Shown: positions 1 to 9,822 of the stretch, piece by piece
Position numbering within the stretch: the first letter of the stretch is position 1
How the letters are laid out: each line of letters opens with the position of its first letter
Assembly (NCBI GenBank): GCA_036426205.1
Contig: CM071569.1
Span: forward strand, 7,411,704-7,475,703
Origin: Ascaphus truei
Taxonomy: Eukaryota > Chordata > Amphibia > Anura > Ascaphidae
Length of the DNA: 64,000 nucleotides
Direction of reading: 5' to 3'
Notes under the pieces: model-generated
The model's database searches: none
What the model saw: the letters and a program-made list of their open reading frames with translations, nothing else
Told to the model about the DNA's origin: nothing
Translations under genes and position numbers: made by a program

Positions 1-55
1 GGCTCACTCTTCATTATACTGTAAGTCTTCTCACCGTTTTGTTCTCCCTTCTCTG

Positions 56-195
56 ATTGAGCCACCTGTGCTGAAGCAGGGACTGATTGAGCCAACTAGG
101 CTGAAGCTGGGATATTCTGAAAACCTGACATGTTGGGGAGGTGGGGGGGGGGGGGGGGGGGGGGGGCTTGAGGACTAGAGTTGAGACCGGCTGGT
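56..195. repeat. Foldback hAT-like repeat, copy 1 (partial)
   Basis: This is one arm of a foldback repeat seen six times in the window. It carries the shared words GAGCCACCTGTGCTGAAGCAGG, split here by a small duplication, then AAAACCTGAC, then TTGAGGACTAGAGTTGAG. The opposite arm is missing or lies before the window. A 24-base run of G (143-166) sits inside the arm. The other copies are near 18.1, 22.5, 23.1, 33.4 and 44.5 kb. No coding capacity is visible. Confidence 0.7.
143..166 (+). repeat. Poly-G tract
   Basis: An uninterrupted run of 24 G lies inside foldback repeat copy 1. Its length is likely to vary between individuals and to be prone to assembly error. Confidence 0.9.
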
Positions 196-200
196 CTAAA

Positions 201-945
201 CTACAACTCTGCGACTTTCAAAAAAGATATACAGTATTTGCTAATTAGGGCAAATAATGTGACGTTACCTAGACCAGTAACAAATGTTATTTTCCCTGAG
301 TTTAAACGCATATCTACAACGGTAATTATATGCAAAAACAAGTCAGTTGTTGTTCTCACTAGCACAGGCTTAACATTAGGTTCATTTAGCAAAACATTGG
401 CGGTAAGTATATCTTACTTAAAGGTGGGGAGAAGGGAGAGGGCAATATTTCAGGGTCTCGATGGGAGGAACCACCGCTAGATAAAACCTAAATAGCATAA
501 TGTTAATTCGCTGTTTTAATCTTAACAGGCTTTAATGAACATGCAATGTTAGGGACGGCACTTCTTGCATAGCATTATAACTAAAAAACAAAAGACACCC
601 TGTGGGCAGCACTCGTTGTATGCAGGGATGAAATGGTGATAAACTTAAAATTCAAATACTTTAATTATGTTTTGTTAAAATAAGTGTCAAAATCGTTGAA
701 ATAAATGGACAACTGACTGTGGTAACACAACACAAAAAACAGACAAAAATATACAATACTACAACTGAGATCCAGGGGGGGAAGGTGGAATTCCCACCTA
801 ACTGCTAATTAGCAGAGATGAACAATCAAAGACGAAATAGTCAACCCCCTAGTTCAGCAATGACAAGGTTAAAAATCCTGTAAAATAGATACAGGTGACG
901 GTGGACTAACCATGCAAAAGTATATGCCAATATGCTATACAAAAT
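201..945. other. Non-coding sequence, nothing recognised
   Basis: This stretch is AT-rich with no long frame resembling a known protein. I see no transposon ends or tandem repeats in it. Confidence 0.5.
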
Positions 946-1094
946 GTGTAACAATAAAGTGAAAACTCACTAATAGTAGTTTAATAGCCTACAGTGTTGA
1001 GAAGACTCTGATTGTGAGGGGTCCCTAAATAAAGGGTTGCAGCAAGCCTAAATATAGATAGATATAGTTGATAGTCAATGTGTTCATAAATAGT

Positions 1095-1341
1095 GTGCAC
1101 AAGAGCTCACAAAGTGTGGTACTTAGCTCTGGGGCACGGATCTAGTCCGTATCCAGTTATAGCCCCCTAATTCAAATGTGCCACTATAACACGCTTGGTG
1201 ATACCTCACAATATACAGTAATCAGTCACTAACTGTCATTAGCTAGGTGCACAAGAGCTCATAAAATGTAATATTCAGCTCTGGGGCACGGATCTAGTCC
1301 GTATCAAGTTATGGCCCCCTAGTTCAAATGTGCCACTGTAG
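1095..1341. repeat. Direct duplication, two copies 152 bp apart
   Basis: Two copies of about 95 bp start at 1095 and 1247. Both contain GTGCACAAGAGCTCA, then AGCTCTGGGGCACGGATC and CAAATGTGCCACT, with a few mismatches. They are probably an internal tandem duplication of the Penelope-like segment that holds them. Confidence 0.85.
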
Positions 1342-1721
1342 CAGATTGAATAACAGACAGTAAGAACATAGTGAGCAAACACATAAAAATGAGCCGAGGG
1401 GAGAAGGGATACATGCAATGCAACAATTATCAACAGCAATTACACTTGCGTGCTCAGGGTAAGGTAAGGTAATTGAATATATACCGCACCTCTATCAGGT
1501 TAACTGAGCCCTCGTCAGGGCTAACGCAGCAGAGTAACGCTGACAAATGTTGGTTACTTGCTCAAAATACTGCAGCCAAAGGTACCATATCACGTACCAA
1601 GTGTCTATTGTATATAGACATTGTTTCCCTTTGCGCGCATACCGGCACTTAGCAGTGCCTCTCACCCTCTGCCCGGCATGGGAACGTCAGCACGTGATGA
1701 CGTCAGTCCTGTAGCCGCCTC

Positions 1722-1765
1722 CCACCTGACGCACGTTTCGCTGAGGCGCTTCATCAAAGCATAGC
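1722..1765 (-). ncRNA. Hammerhead-like motif, degenerate (copy a)
   Basis: On the minus strand TTGATGA is followed by a weak helix II of about two GC pairs, then GAAAC, then GTGCGTC. This matches the hammerhead order of core box, helix II, GAAA, short helix III and GUC. C3 of the CUGANGA box is changed to T and helix II is poor, so this copy is probably inactive. It resembles the much better copy at 13335-13385. Confidence 0.4.
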
Positions 1766-1867
1766 ATTAGCACTAACGTCTGTAAAATGTAACTGGGCTA
1801 TTTAAATAAGTAACACGGGGTTTACGTGATTTTTTTTCTCTTTAATGAATAAGTTACATTGTTATAT

Positions 1868-4829
1868 AGTTACATAGTAGATGAGGTTGAAATATGATAT
1901 ACGGCCATTAAGTTCAACCTATGATAAATTTAGATAGTTACATAGTTACATAGTAGATGAGGTTGAAAAAAGACGCATGTCCATCATGTTCAACCTATGC
2001 TAAATTTAGACAACAGATACTTTATCCTATATCTATACTTACTTATTGATCCAGAGGAAGGCAAACAAAAAACCCCATTAAGGGGAAAAATAAATTCCTT
2101 CCTGACTCCAAGAATTGGCAATCAGATTTCTCCCTGGATAAACATCCTTCCCATGTTTACTTATTTGATATATCCCTGTATATATATACTTTCTAAAAAT
2201 GTCTTTTTTTTAAAACAAATCTATTGTATCTGCTGCCATCACAGTCTCCATGGGTATTGATTTCAACATTTTAACTGCCCTTACTGTAAAGAACCCTTCC
2301 TTTGTTGCTGGTGAAATCTCCTTTCCTCCAACCTTAAGGTACGACCCAGTGTCGTTTGTACTGCCCTTGGGAAAAATAGTTATTTTGTTATTTTGAAAGC
2401 TCCTTCTACTGTCCCCGAATATATTTATATATATTTATCATATCCACTCTTAGACGCCTCTTTTCTAATGTAAACAAATCTAATTTAGCAACCCTCTCCT
2501 CATAAATCAGATTATCCATCTCTCTTCACTTTTTGTAGTTCTATAATGTCTTTTTTTTTTTTTGGAAGTGGTGCCCAAAACTGTACTTTCTATTCAGGGT
2601 GTGGTGTAACTAATGCATTATAGAGGGGCATAATTATGTTTATTCCCTTCCATTAATTCCCTGTTTAATACAAGATAAGATCTTATTTGCTTTAGCAGCT
2701 ACTGCATGACATTGGGCACTATTGCTAAGCCTGCTGTCTATAAGCACTCCTAAATCCTTCTCCATCAAGTATTCCCCTAATTTATCACACATTTAATTTG
2801 TAAGTCGCCTGTTTATTCTTGCATCCCAAATGCATAACCTTACATTTATCTATATTAAACCTCATCTGCCATTTACCTGCCCAAGTTTCCAGTCTCTATC
2901 CAGCCTTCTGGATAGAAATTACATCCTGCTCTGATTCTACTACCTTACACAATTTAGTGTCATTAGCAAAGATGGGGACTTTGATCTCTATGCCAACTTC
3001 AAGGTTATTAATAAATTAATTAAAAAGCAGGGGTCCCATTACCGAACCTTGAGGTACTCCACTCACAACTTTAGCCCAACCTGAAAAAGTTTCATTTACA
3101 AAAACTCTCTCTTGTCTATCCTTCAACCAGTGTTTAATCCAGGTGCAAATATTTCACAGAGTCCAATTTGCTTTACATTGTACATTAAACTTGCGTGGAA
3201 CCGTATCAAAAGACTTTGCAAAATCTAAGTAGAAAACATCAACTGCATTCACCTGGTCTAAATTCCTACTGACCTCCTCAAAGACACAAATAAGGTTAGT
3301 TTGTCACGACGTATCCTTCATAAATCCATGTTGACTATTACTAATAATTTTGTATTCCTGAATATTATCCCATATTAAACCTTCAAGTAGCTTTCCCACT
3401 ATTGCTGTTAGGCTTACAGGTCTGTAATTCCCCGGTTGTGATCTATCTCCCTTTTTAAATATAGGCACCATGTCTGCTTTACGCCAATCTTGTGGCATTG
3501 GGACTGTGGAAATGGAGTCCTTGAATATTAAATATAATGATTTGGTTTTTACTAAAATGAACTCCTTGAGAACTCTTGGATGTATGCCATCGGGCCAGTT
3601 GCCTTATTTACTTTAGATTTATCAAGCTGCCTACGAACTTCTTCCTCAGTTAACCAATTGTTCGTTAATATGGAGGTTGTGGCTTCCTCCTGTGGAATTA
3701 TTTTTGCAACAGATTCTTCCCTGGCAAATACAAAGAATGTGTTTAATACCTCTACAACAGGGGAGCGCAATCTTTTTCCCCTGCGCCCCATCTGCCGGCT
3801 GTCTTCCTCTCCACATGCCCTCCTCGATTCCTCCTCCTTACCTTGGCTCCAGGCGTCTGGGCATCATGAGGTTTAAGGTAAAGTTAAGGAGGGTAAGGTT
3901 TAAAGAAGTCTTCGCCGCTTCCCCGGCACTTAATTTAAGTGCCTTCGGGAAGCGCGCGCAGCCTCTGTAAACCCCGCGACCCCCGCAGTTAATCTCAGGG
4001 GGCGCGCTCCCCAGTTTGCGCACCGCTGCTCTTCGGTACTATTTACTTATCTCCAATAATTTGCCTGCTAATCTCACACGGAAAGAGTCCGACATTTTAT
4101 TTTCTATTTTTGTTGTTGTTGGTAAGGTACTTTAAAAACTTTTTAGGGTTGACCTTACTTTCTATTGCAATCCTTTTTCATCTTCAAGTTTTGCTAATTT
4201 GATTGCCCCTTTGCAATTTTTGTTACATTCCTTATAATTCTGATATGATGTCTCCGTCCCTTCTGACTTTAAGAATCGAAATGCCTGCCTCTTCCTTTCC
4301 ATTTCATTCCCCACCTGTTTATTTAGCCACATTGGTTTAGACTTGTTTCTTTTATATTTATTACCCAAGGATATACACTGATAAGTGTATTTATCTAACA
4401 ATGTTTTAAAGACTGCCCATTTATTTTCCATATCCAATTTATTCCTTGCAGATTATTCCTCAATTTATTAAAATCTGCCTTTCTAAAATGTTAAATTCTT
4501 TTTGAACCCATGTAATATGGTGCTATTTTAAATGAGACCATGTTATGATTACAGTTTTCCAAGTGTCTCTGGACTTGAATATTTGTTATTACTTCTACAT
4601 TGTTTGATATGACCAAATCCAGAATTGCCCCTCTCCAGGTTGGTTCCTCAATAATTTGGGTCTTTAAGCACCCCCAAAAACTTTTTTTTGTTGTAATGCA
4701 AATCTCATTGCCCCTGTCTATGTCTGGATAATTAAAATTACCCATAATACAAACATGACCCAGTTTTGATGCCTTCTCCATTTGCAAAAGTATTTTGCTT
4801 CCTCAATCTCACAGATAATTGGGGTTTTA
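1868..4829 (-). pseudogene. CR1 LINE: endonuclease C-terminus, reverse transcriptase and 3' end (broken)
   Basis: This is the main part of a minus-strand CR1 non-LTR retrotransposon, read from high to low coordinates. The endonuclease end (about 4787-4491) shows GNFNYPDID, GAILDLVISN and HNMVSFKI. The linker lies at 4437-4162. The reverse transcriptase (about 3790-2500) shows MPQDWRKADMVPIFKKGD, GNYRPVSLTAIVGKLLEG, SQHGF, a FYLDFAKSFDTV-like palm block, SGVPQGSVMGP, and a damaged FANDTKL in place of FADDTKL. The coding sequence runs almost into a TACATAGT-type octamer tail at 1868-1950, typical of a CR1-type 3' end, with a second partial copy of the tail. Stops and frameshifts are frequent. 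A hAT-type MITE (3758-4028) and a Helitron (from 4830) interrupt it; the rest of the endonuclease continues at 6411. Confidence 0.9.
3758..4028. mobile_element. hAT-type MITE inserted in CR1
   Basis: This 271-bp GC-rich insert has ends CAGGGGAGCGCAA and TTGCGCACCGCTG, which are inverted repeats typical of hAT elements. Flanking octamers CTCTACAA and CTCTTCGG match at 5 of 8 positions, consistent with an eroded 8-bp target duplication. The CR1 frame resumes on both sides: on the minus strand the right-hand part leads into EVLNTFFVFA. A related 300-bp copy with a perfect duplication lies at 41497-41796. Confidence 0.65.
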
Positions 4830-6410
4830 TCTATATATATATAATTCTGAAAATCTTGTTTGTGAGTCTCTGTAGACCATTTGATAGGTCCGTCAGTCCA
4901 TCTGTCGGCCCGCCCTCCCATGGGTCTCATTGGCCGGGGTGTCTCGCCCCCCCCCAATGTGTCCTGCCCCCCCACGGCTCTCATTGGCCGGTGCGCTCTA
5001 ACCCAGGGCTCCCCAACCCCCAGGCACACTGCTGCTACTGCCTGAGGTGAGGAAATGCTCACTGATGGTGGTGGTGTCGGCTGTTGCTGCTGGGGGGGAG
5101 GCTTAACTGAGACTGTGAGTTTTTGCCCCCCCCAGCTCTGTTTCCCCCCCCCAGCTCCGTTTTTGCCTCCCCCAGCTCTGTTTTTGACCCCCCGCTCCGT
5201 TTGTGACTCCCCCAGTTCCGTTTTTGAACCCCCACGCTCCGTTTTGACCCCCCAGCTCCGTTTTTTGACCCCCCCAGCCTCCGTTTTTGATCCCCCCAGC
5301 TCCGTTTTTGACCCCCCCTTTTTCGTTTTTGACCCCCCCCCCAGTTCCGTTTTTGACCCCCCCAGCTCCGTTTTTGACCCCCCAACACACATAGTGACAA
5401 ACACACACAGTGACAGACACACACACACTGACATACACAGTGACACCCCCCTTCCCCCCCCAGCTCCGTTTTTCACCCCCAACACACACAGTGACAGACA
5501 CACACAGTGACACCCCCCTTCCCCCCTGCCTGCCTTCCCCGCCTTCCCCCCTGCCTTCCCTTCACCCCCCGCCCCTGCCTTCCCCTCATGCCACCTCCTC
5601 TCCCGTCTCTGCCTTTCACCCACCCCGCCCTCAACCCCTGCGCCCCACAGCCGCCACCCCACTCAAAACAGACACCTGCCACCTCTCACCCACTTGACAC
5701 ACACCCACCGCCTCTCACCCACCCGACACACGGCTGCAGCCTCCCACCCCTACGCACCACCGACATCACTGACCAGCCGTCGCACCCACTCACCACCCAC
5801 CGCCGCCTCCGCCTCACACCACACCCCCACCCACACACACCCCTACGCACCGACATCACTGACCACCCCGCCGGTCACTCACCAGACACCCGCCGCCTCA
5901 CACCCTAGCGGTACCCCCCTCCACAGCCACACGCACTACCCACCCGCCACCCTTAATGAACACCCACCCGCCCGCCTCCACACCGCTCACACAAGCGGGA
6001 CACCACCCACAGCCAGCACTCACTACCCACTCGCCCACCCGTACTGAACACCCACCTGCACGCCTCACACCCGCTCTAACCGATAGCGGACACCCACCCA
6101 CAAGCCAGCACTCACTACCCACTCGCCACCCGTACTGAACACCCACCCACCGCCTCACACCCACTCACACCCTAGCGGGACACACCTCACATTTTACATC
6201 ATTTATGTCACCAAAATATACATTGTACTGTGGTGTCTTTACAATAAACCATTTTTAAACAACAACATCGTATTACATTTTCTTCCATGTTTCTTTTCAA
6301 CATTACTATACAACCTTTCCACCAAATAGTCATCCTATTGTTCCCCTATTTATACATAATACTACCTATTACGGATTTACATCCTGGGCACCGCCGGGTA
6401 TATCAGCTAG
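4830..6410 (+). mobile_element. Non-autonomous Helitron 1
   Basis: The element starts with TCTATATATATATAATTC and ends with an imperfect GC-rich hairpin (GGGCACCGCCGGG), a short spacer and CTAG. The flanking bases are A on the left and T on the right. TC at the 5' end, a hairpin plus CTRR at the 3' end, and insertion between A and T are the defining Helitron features. No Rep/helicase gene is present. The interior is tandem arrays and C-rich filler, so the 314-residue minus-strand frame across it (4718-5662) is an artefact. It splits the CR1 endonuclease, so it is younger than the CR1. Confidence 0.85.
5120..6180. repeat. C-rich tandem repeats inside Helitron 1
   Basis: From 5120 to 5390 an imperfect unit of about 20 bp repeats (CCCCCAGCTCCGTTTTTGA with variants). 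From 5390 to 5520 the unit is AACACACACAGTGACAGA. From 5690 to 6180 the unit is built on CACCCACCGCCTCACACC. One strand is nearly free of G runs and the other is G-rich, so open frames appear on both strands without protein similarity. Confidence 0.85.
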
Positions 6411-6640
6411 TAGCATATAACTACAAACATTTTATTTGTACTTTTACCTCCGCTGCTAATTTATATCCACAGGGTCTCTACATTTTCATTCCCTTCATAA
6501 ACATTTTCCCTTTTATAGGTTTTAGATCCAGTTTAGATCCGTCGTACCTAGTTTTGAGACTTGTGGTGTCAATAGGAGGAGTTGGGCTAGACGCCACATG
6601 GTGCACATGTAATAAAACGCATCACATTCTTTCTGCATCA
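6411..6640 (-). pseudogene. CR1 LINE: upstream endonuclease part, displaced by Helitron 1
   Basis: On the minus strand this segment reads NENVETLWIKLAAEV and then a VVICYK block. That matches the part of a CR1 endonuclease just upstream of the YRPP-type motif. It leads directly into TPIICEIEEAK on the other side of the Helitron when the element is removed, keeping one reading frame. Further upstream I lose the similarity, so the 5' end is approximate and the element looks 5' truncated. Confidence 0.65.
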
Positions 6641-8400
6641 TTCTTATTTAAATAAGTCGGAAGTGGCATACATATAAAATTCTGCATCAGATGTATAGTA
6701 AGAAACCGGTTTATAGGCCACAGCTCCAAAAAACGGAGCAGTGCATCCAAATAAAATTTTCTCTATGTGGATACATATACCTGGCAAGTGTAACATAGCA
6801 CCGCATTGTGTTGCAGAACAATGGAATTGATAGTAACATTACAAACAATGCAAATTGCTTGTAATTACCATGTTTCTCTCTTGTGATAGCATCCCCAGGC
6901 GTCCGTACACTAAGCGCATTCCAACATTCCAAGCCACATCAGGAAGAATGCCCTATCATGGGAGTTTGAGGAAGCTTACTTAATGTTTCCTATACTATAT
7001 TTGTAAAGGAATTTGTTTTTTCATTGCCAAACTTAAATCGACCCTGATGTTCTGCACAGGCACATCCTATAGTATATGAATGCATGTTGTGTACGTAAGT
7101 AACCTAAGGAGGACTTCAAAATTGTGCATTGCGTTTCTTGCGTTTCTTCTTGGATCGCAGGGGTTATATAGGTGGCTGTTGCCGTTGTATAGATTTTTGG
7201 TTAACAGTGGTTTCCCAAGCTATAGAATAGTCATCATATATTCAAATCCACTTTACCTGTTGAAAGCCAAGGAAAATAAAGTGTCGAGTCAGTTACAAGT
7301 AAGTACACATGATGGACCTAAGGTAATATATACCGCACTGTAGCTTTACATTTACATTATTTTATTAATTCTTTATTAGAAGTCGTGTTTAGGAAAGTAT
7401 TGATTCCACAATATTTTAATACAGTAGTGATGTGATTGATGTGCCTATCCCACTGACTTTCTACCTAGTTTTCTGTTATAGTTACCATACGTACATTATC
7501 TGTATAATCACTACTGATGTACTGTAGACCTTTTTATTGTTTCAGTTCAGGGGCTTTTAGGGACCATAATATATGCACATTGGGACTTCTTTGTGTGCCG
7601 TTGTGTATTTGAGGTCACTTTCCCAGTAGCACTGCAGTTGACACAATTAAATATAGAAAAATACAATAATGTGGGACTGTGGTTTGGCCTAGATTGTGTA
7701 TGTCTATTTGTGAAATGTTTGGGAGGTCTGTGGTGTCTCTTCCTTAGTTTAAGTTCACCCGCCCCAAGTCTATATAATCATCAGTCCGAGTACACAGGTA
7801 ATTGTAGCAGTCATTGGCAGACTTCTTCCCCTAGGAGAAAGGCGATCATACCGTTTTCTGCAGCAATAAGCTTGAGATATAGATATAGCATTTTTAAGCC
7901 AGTTTAACTGTGTTATATCTCGCACATAGCACATACTGTGTAGTGCTTTTGACTGTTAACCCCCTAGGCACCACATACATTTCACGCATCCAAGCTATTG
8001 ACTACAGTTGTAGCAAGACGTACTGTCCTCGGATTAACGCTGCGGGGGTCTCATCCGAAGCATGGACCTCCACCGCGGAAGACGCCGTCACCAGCACCAA
8101 AGACTTTTGTTGTTCATCCACGAGGCCGAGGACAGCAAGTCTTGTACATGTGTACAGCATTGCTTTGGTTTCGCTTTTCTCAAGGTAGTGGAGGAAATAC
8201 AAAGGACGCCACGTATATATAATTGGTAGGACCTGCTGTAAGAGTCTACCTGGATGTGGCTGCAGTATTCACATGTTTTTCCCCAAAAGATTGAACGAAA
8301 TGGCCTGTACTCATGAGCAGAAAAAACATATAGCAATGAATCAAATAATGTGTCATATTGTTGTATATTTGAGGTTACAATTAATTATACTCACAACTTC
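6641..8400. other. Non-coding sequence, nothing recognised
   Basis: No frame here looks like a known protein and I see no terminal repeats or tandem arrays. Composition is ordinary AT-rich intergenic DNA. Confidence 0.5.
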
Positions 8401-8900
8401 AAAATGACACTCAATGTTTCGATTATTTATTGGGAGGAGATGCAGAGTGTAGGACAAACAAGAAGTAAGATATACAAAAAAGGCTAAAGGGTGCAGGTCG
8501 GTATGAAGGTGCCTTCAGCAGGGGGACCACATGGCAAAATACAGTGGAAATAAAAAAAAAATTAAAATTGAAAGCAGCATTCTTAAAGAGGAGTCCATGT
8601 TCTGGAGTTTTCCGTGCAAGGAGTAGATGAAGTTTTCAAGTTTAATGCAAAATGTATGCCATTTATTGGTGGAGCATACCGCACTCACAAGGCCTCCATG
8701 GGCTTTCCAGCAGGTAGATGACTAATGTAGAATATTGTACAATGTTTCAGGGCCAACAACTTCATCACTCATCAGAACACAGAGATTCAACGTCAATCTG
8801 AAATTGCACCAAGTCCCTGCACCAAAATGCGCCAATGGCAGTGATTAAAGGGATGGCGTTAGCATGAAGGAGTCCTGTTATCAGGGTTAACCAGACACCT
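8400..8900 (-). repeat. Possible Penelope-related fragment with hammerhead relic
   Basis: The assignment rests only on the hammerhead-like motif at 8735-8776. Around it is unclassified sequence without coding similarity. Confidence 0.25.
8735..8776 (-). ncRNA. Hammerhead-like motif, degenerate (copy f)
   Basis: On the minus strand GTGATGA is followed by AG, a 9-base loop, CT and GAAAC. After that ACATTGTA can pair as a short helix III ending in GUA. C3 is replaced by G and helix II has only two pairs. I read it as a decayed hammerhead, probably inactive. Confidence 0.3.
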
Positions 8901-9213
8901 CTCTCCTCCAACTAACAACAACAATGCACCACCAACCAAATAATTTCAGCCTGTCAATCTTTCTATATACAGTACTTATCGGGTGAAATTTCTCCATGCT
9001 AACTACTGTATATAATTACGCAACACCCCAATGGGATGAGATGTCCCCAAAAAACTATGCAGATCCTGAAGATGATGGATATGTAAATGTTATAGTGATG
9101 GTTTTTAGGCTGATTAATTTACAGAAATGTATGAGAATAAGAATATCCGTCCCAGCATTCCCAGTCCATAACATGTTCTCAAGGTGACCACAAATGGTGT
9201 ACATACGCTGTGT

Positions 9214-9372
9214 TAGTGGTTTTCAATCCTCTCCTTGAGGAACCCGATTTTAGGAATGACAAAGGAAGATATTAACAGGGGTATGCATTTCGATTACATC
9301 CCAACAGAGAATTGCTTGATGAGCCACACAATATGGCTTGATTTTCCTAATGATAGAGTTGAAAACCACTGA
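9214..9372. mobile_element. Short MITE-like repeat
   Basis: The ends GTGGTTTTCAATCC and GTTGAAAACCAC are inverted over about 11 bp. The CTCCTTGAGGAAC block inside resembles the end of the foldback family seen elsewhere in the window. No coding capacity. Confidence 0.4.
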
Positions 9373-9508
9373 TCTATGTCAATAAATGACTGTCACCCAA
9401 TCATTTGATATTGGGCGGGTTATTTACTGTTATATAGTTTGTCCTAACTTTGCGATTTCTGGAGTTACCAAGGTCAACTGGAGCAACTTAAGACATTTGA
9501 ACTGCTTT

Positions 9509-9822
9509 TAAAGGAGCAGTCCATGCCACATGATTTTAAATAAATAAATATTAGGTTTGAAGCAGGGGGTCTTGGGAGCTAAACCGCATTTATTTCTGCT
9601 CCGGGGACCCCCTGCTTCCCGAGATACTCACCTCCGGCTCAGCAAGTTGGGGGGATTTGGAGATGGCGGCTTAAATGTACCACATGACACAGGCCAATAG
9701 GAAGCTGTGGTGTCATCCCTTGTGGCTTCCAAGTGGCCCGTGTGACCAGAGAGCAAGGGGTCCCCGGAGCGGAAATAAATGCTGTTCAGGTCTGGAGACC
9801 CCCAACTAGCAACCTCTTTTAA
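9509..9822. mobile_element. Palindromic MITE, family B copy 1
   Basis: The outer ends are TTTTAAAGGAGCAG and CTCTTTTAAAAC. Inside, 9564-9615 (GCAGGGGGTCTTGGGAGC ... GGGGACCCCCTGC) is inverted at about 9755-9812. The GCATTTATTTCYGCTCCGGGG block is shared by both arms. Related pieces lie at 20641-20770 and near 46640-46936. It is a DNA-transposon derivative without a transposase. Confidence 0.6.

Larger units (their letters stand above)
946..1800 (-). repeat. Penelope-like non-coding fragment
   Basis: The segment starts around an A-rich stretch (AATAAAGTGAAAACTC), contains a 152-bp direct duplication, and ends near a hammerhead-like motif on the minus strand (1722-1765). The same combination of A-rich edge and GAAAC hammerhead core recurs near 13.3, 14.2, 21.9 and 52.0 kb. 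Hammerhead motifs are established in the terminal repeats of Penelope-like retroelements, which is why I assign it there. No reverse transcriptase is visible in this copy. Confidence 0.4.

Noticed and set aside
4718..5662. A 314-residue minus-strand open frame
   Set aside because: It crosses from CR1 into the C-rich tandem repeats of Helitron 1; the repeat composition explains the lack of stops.
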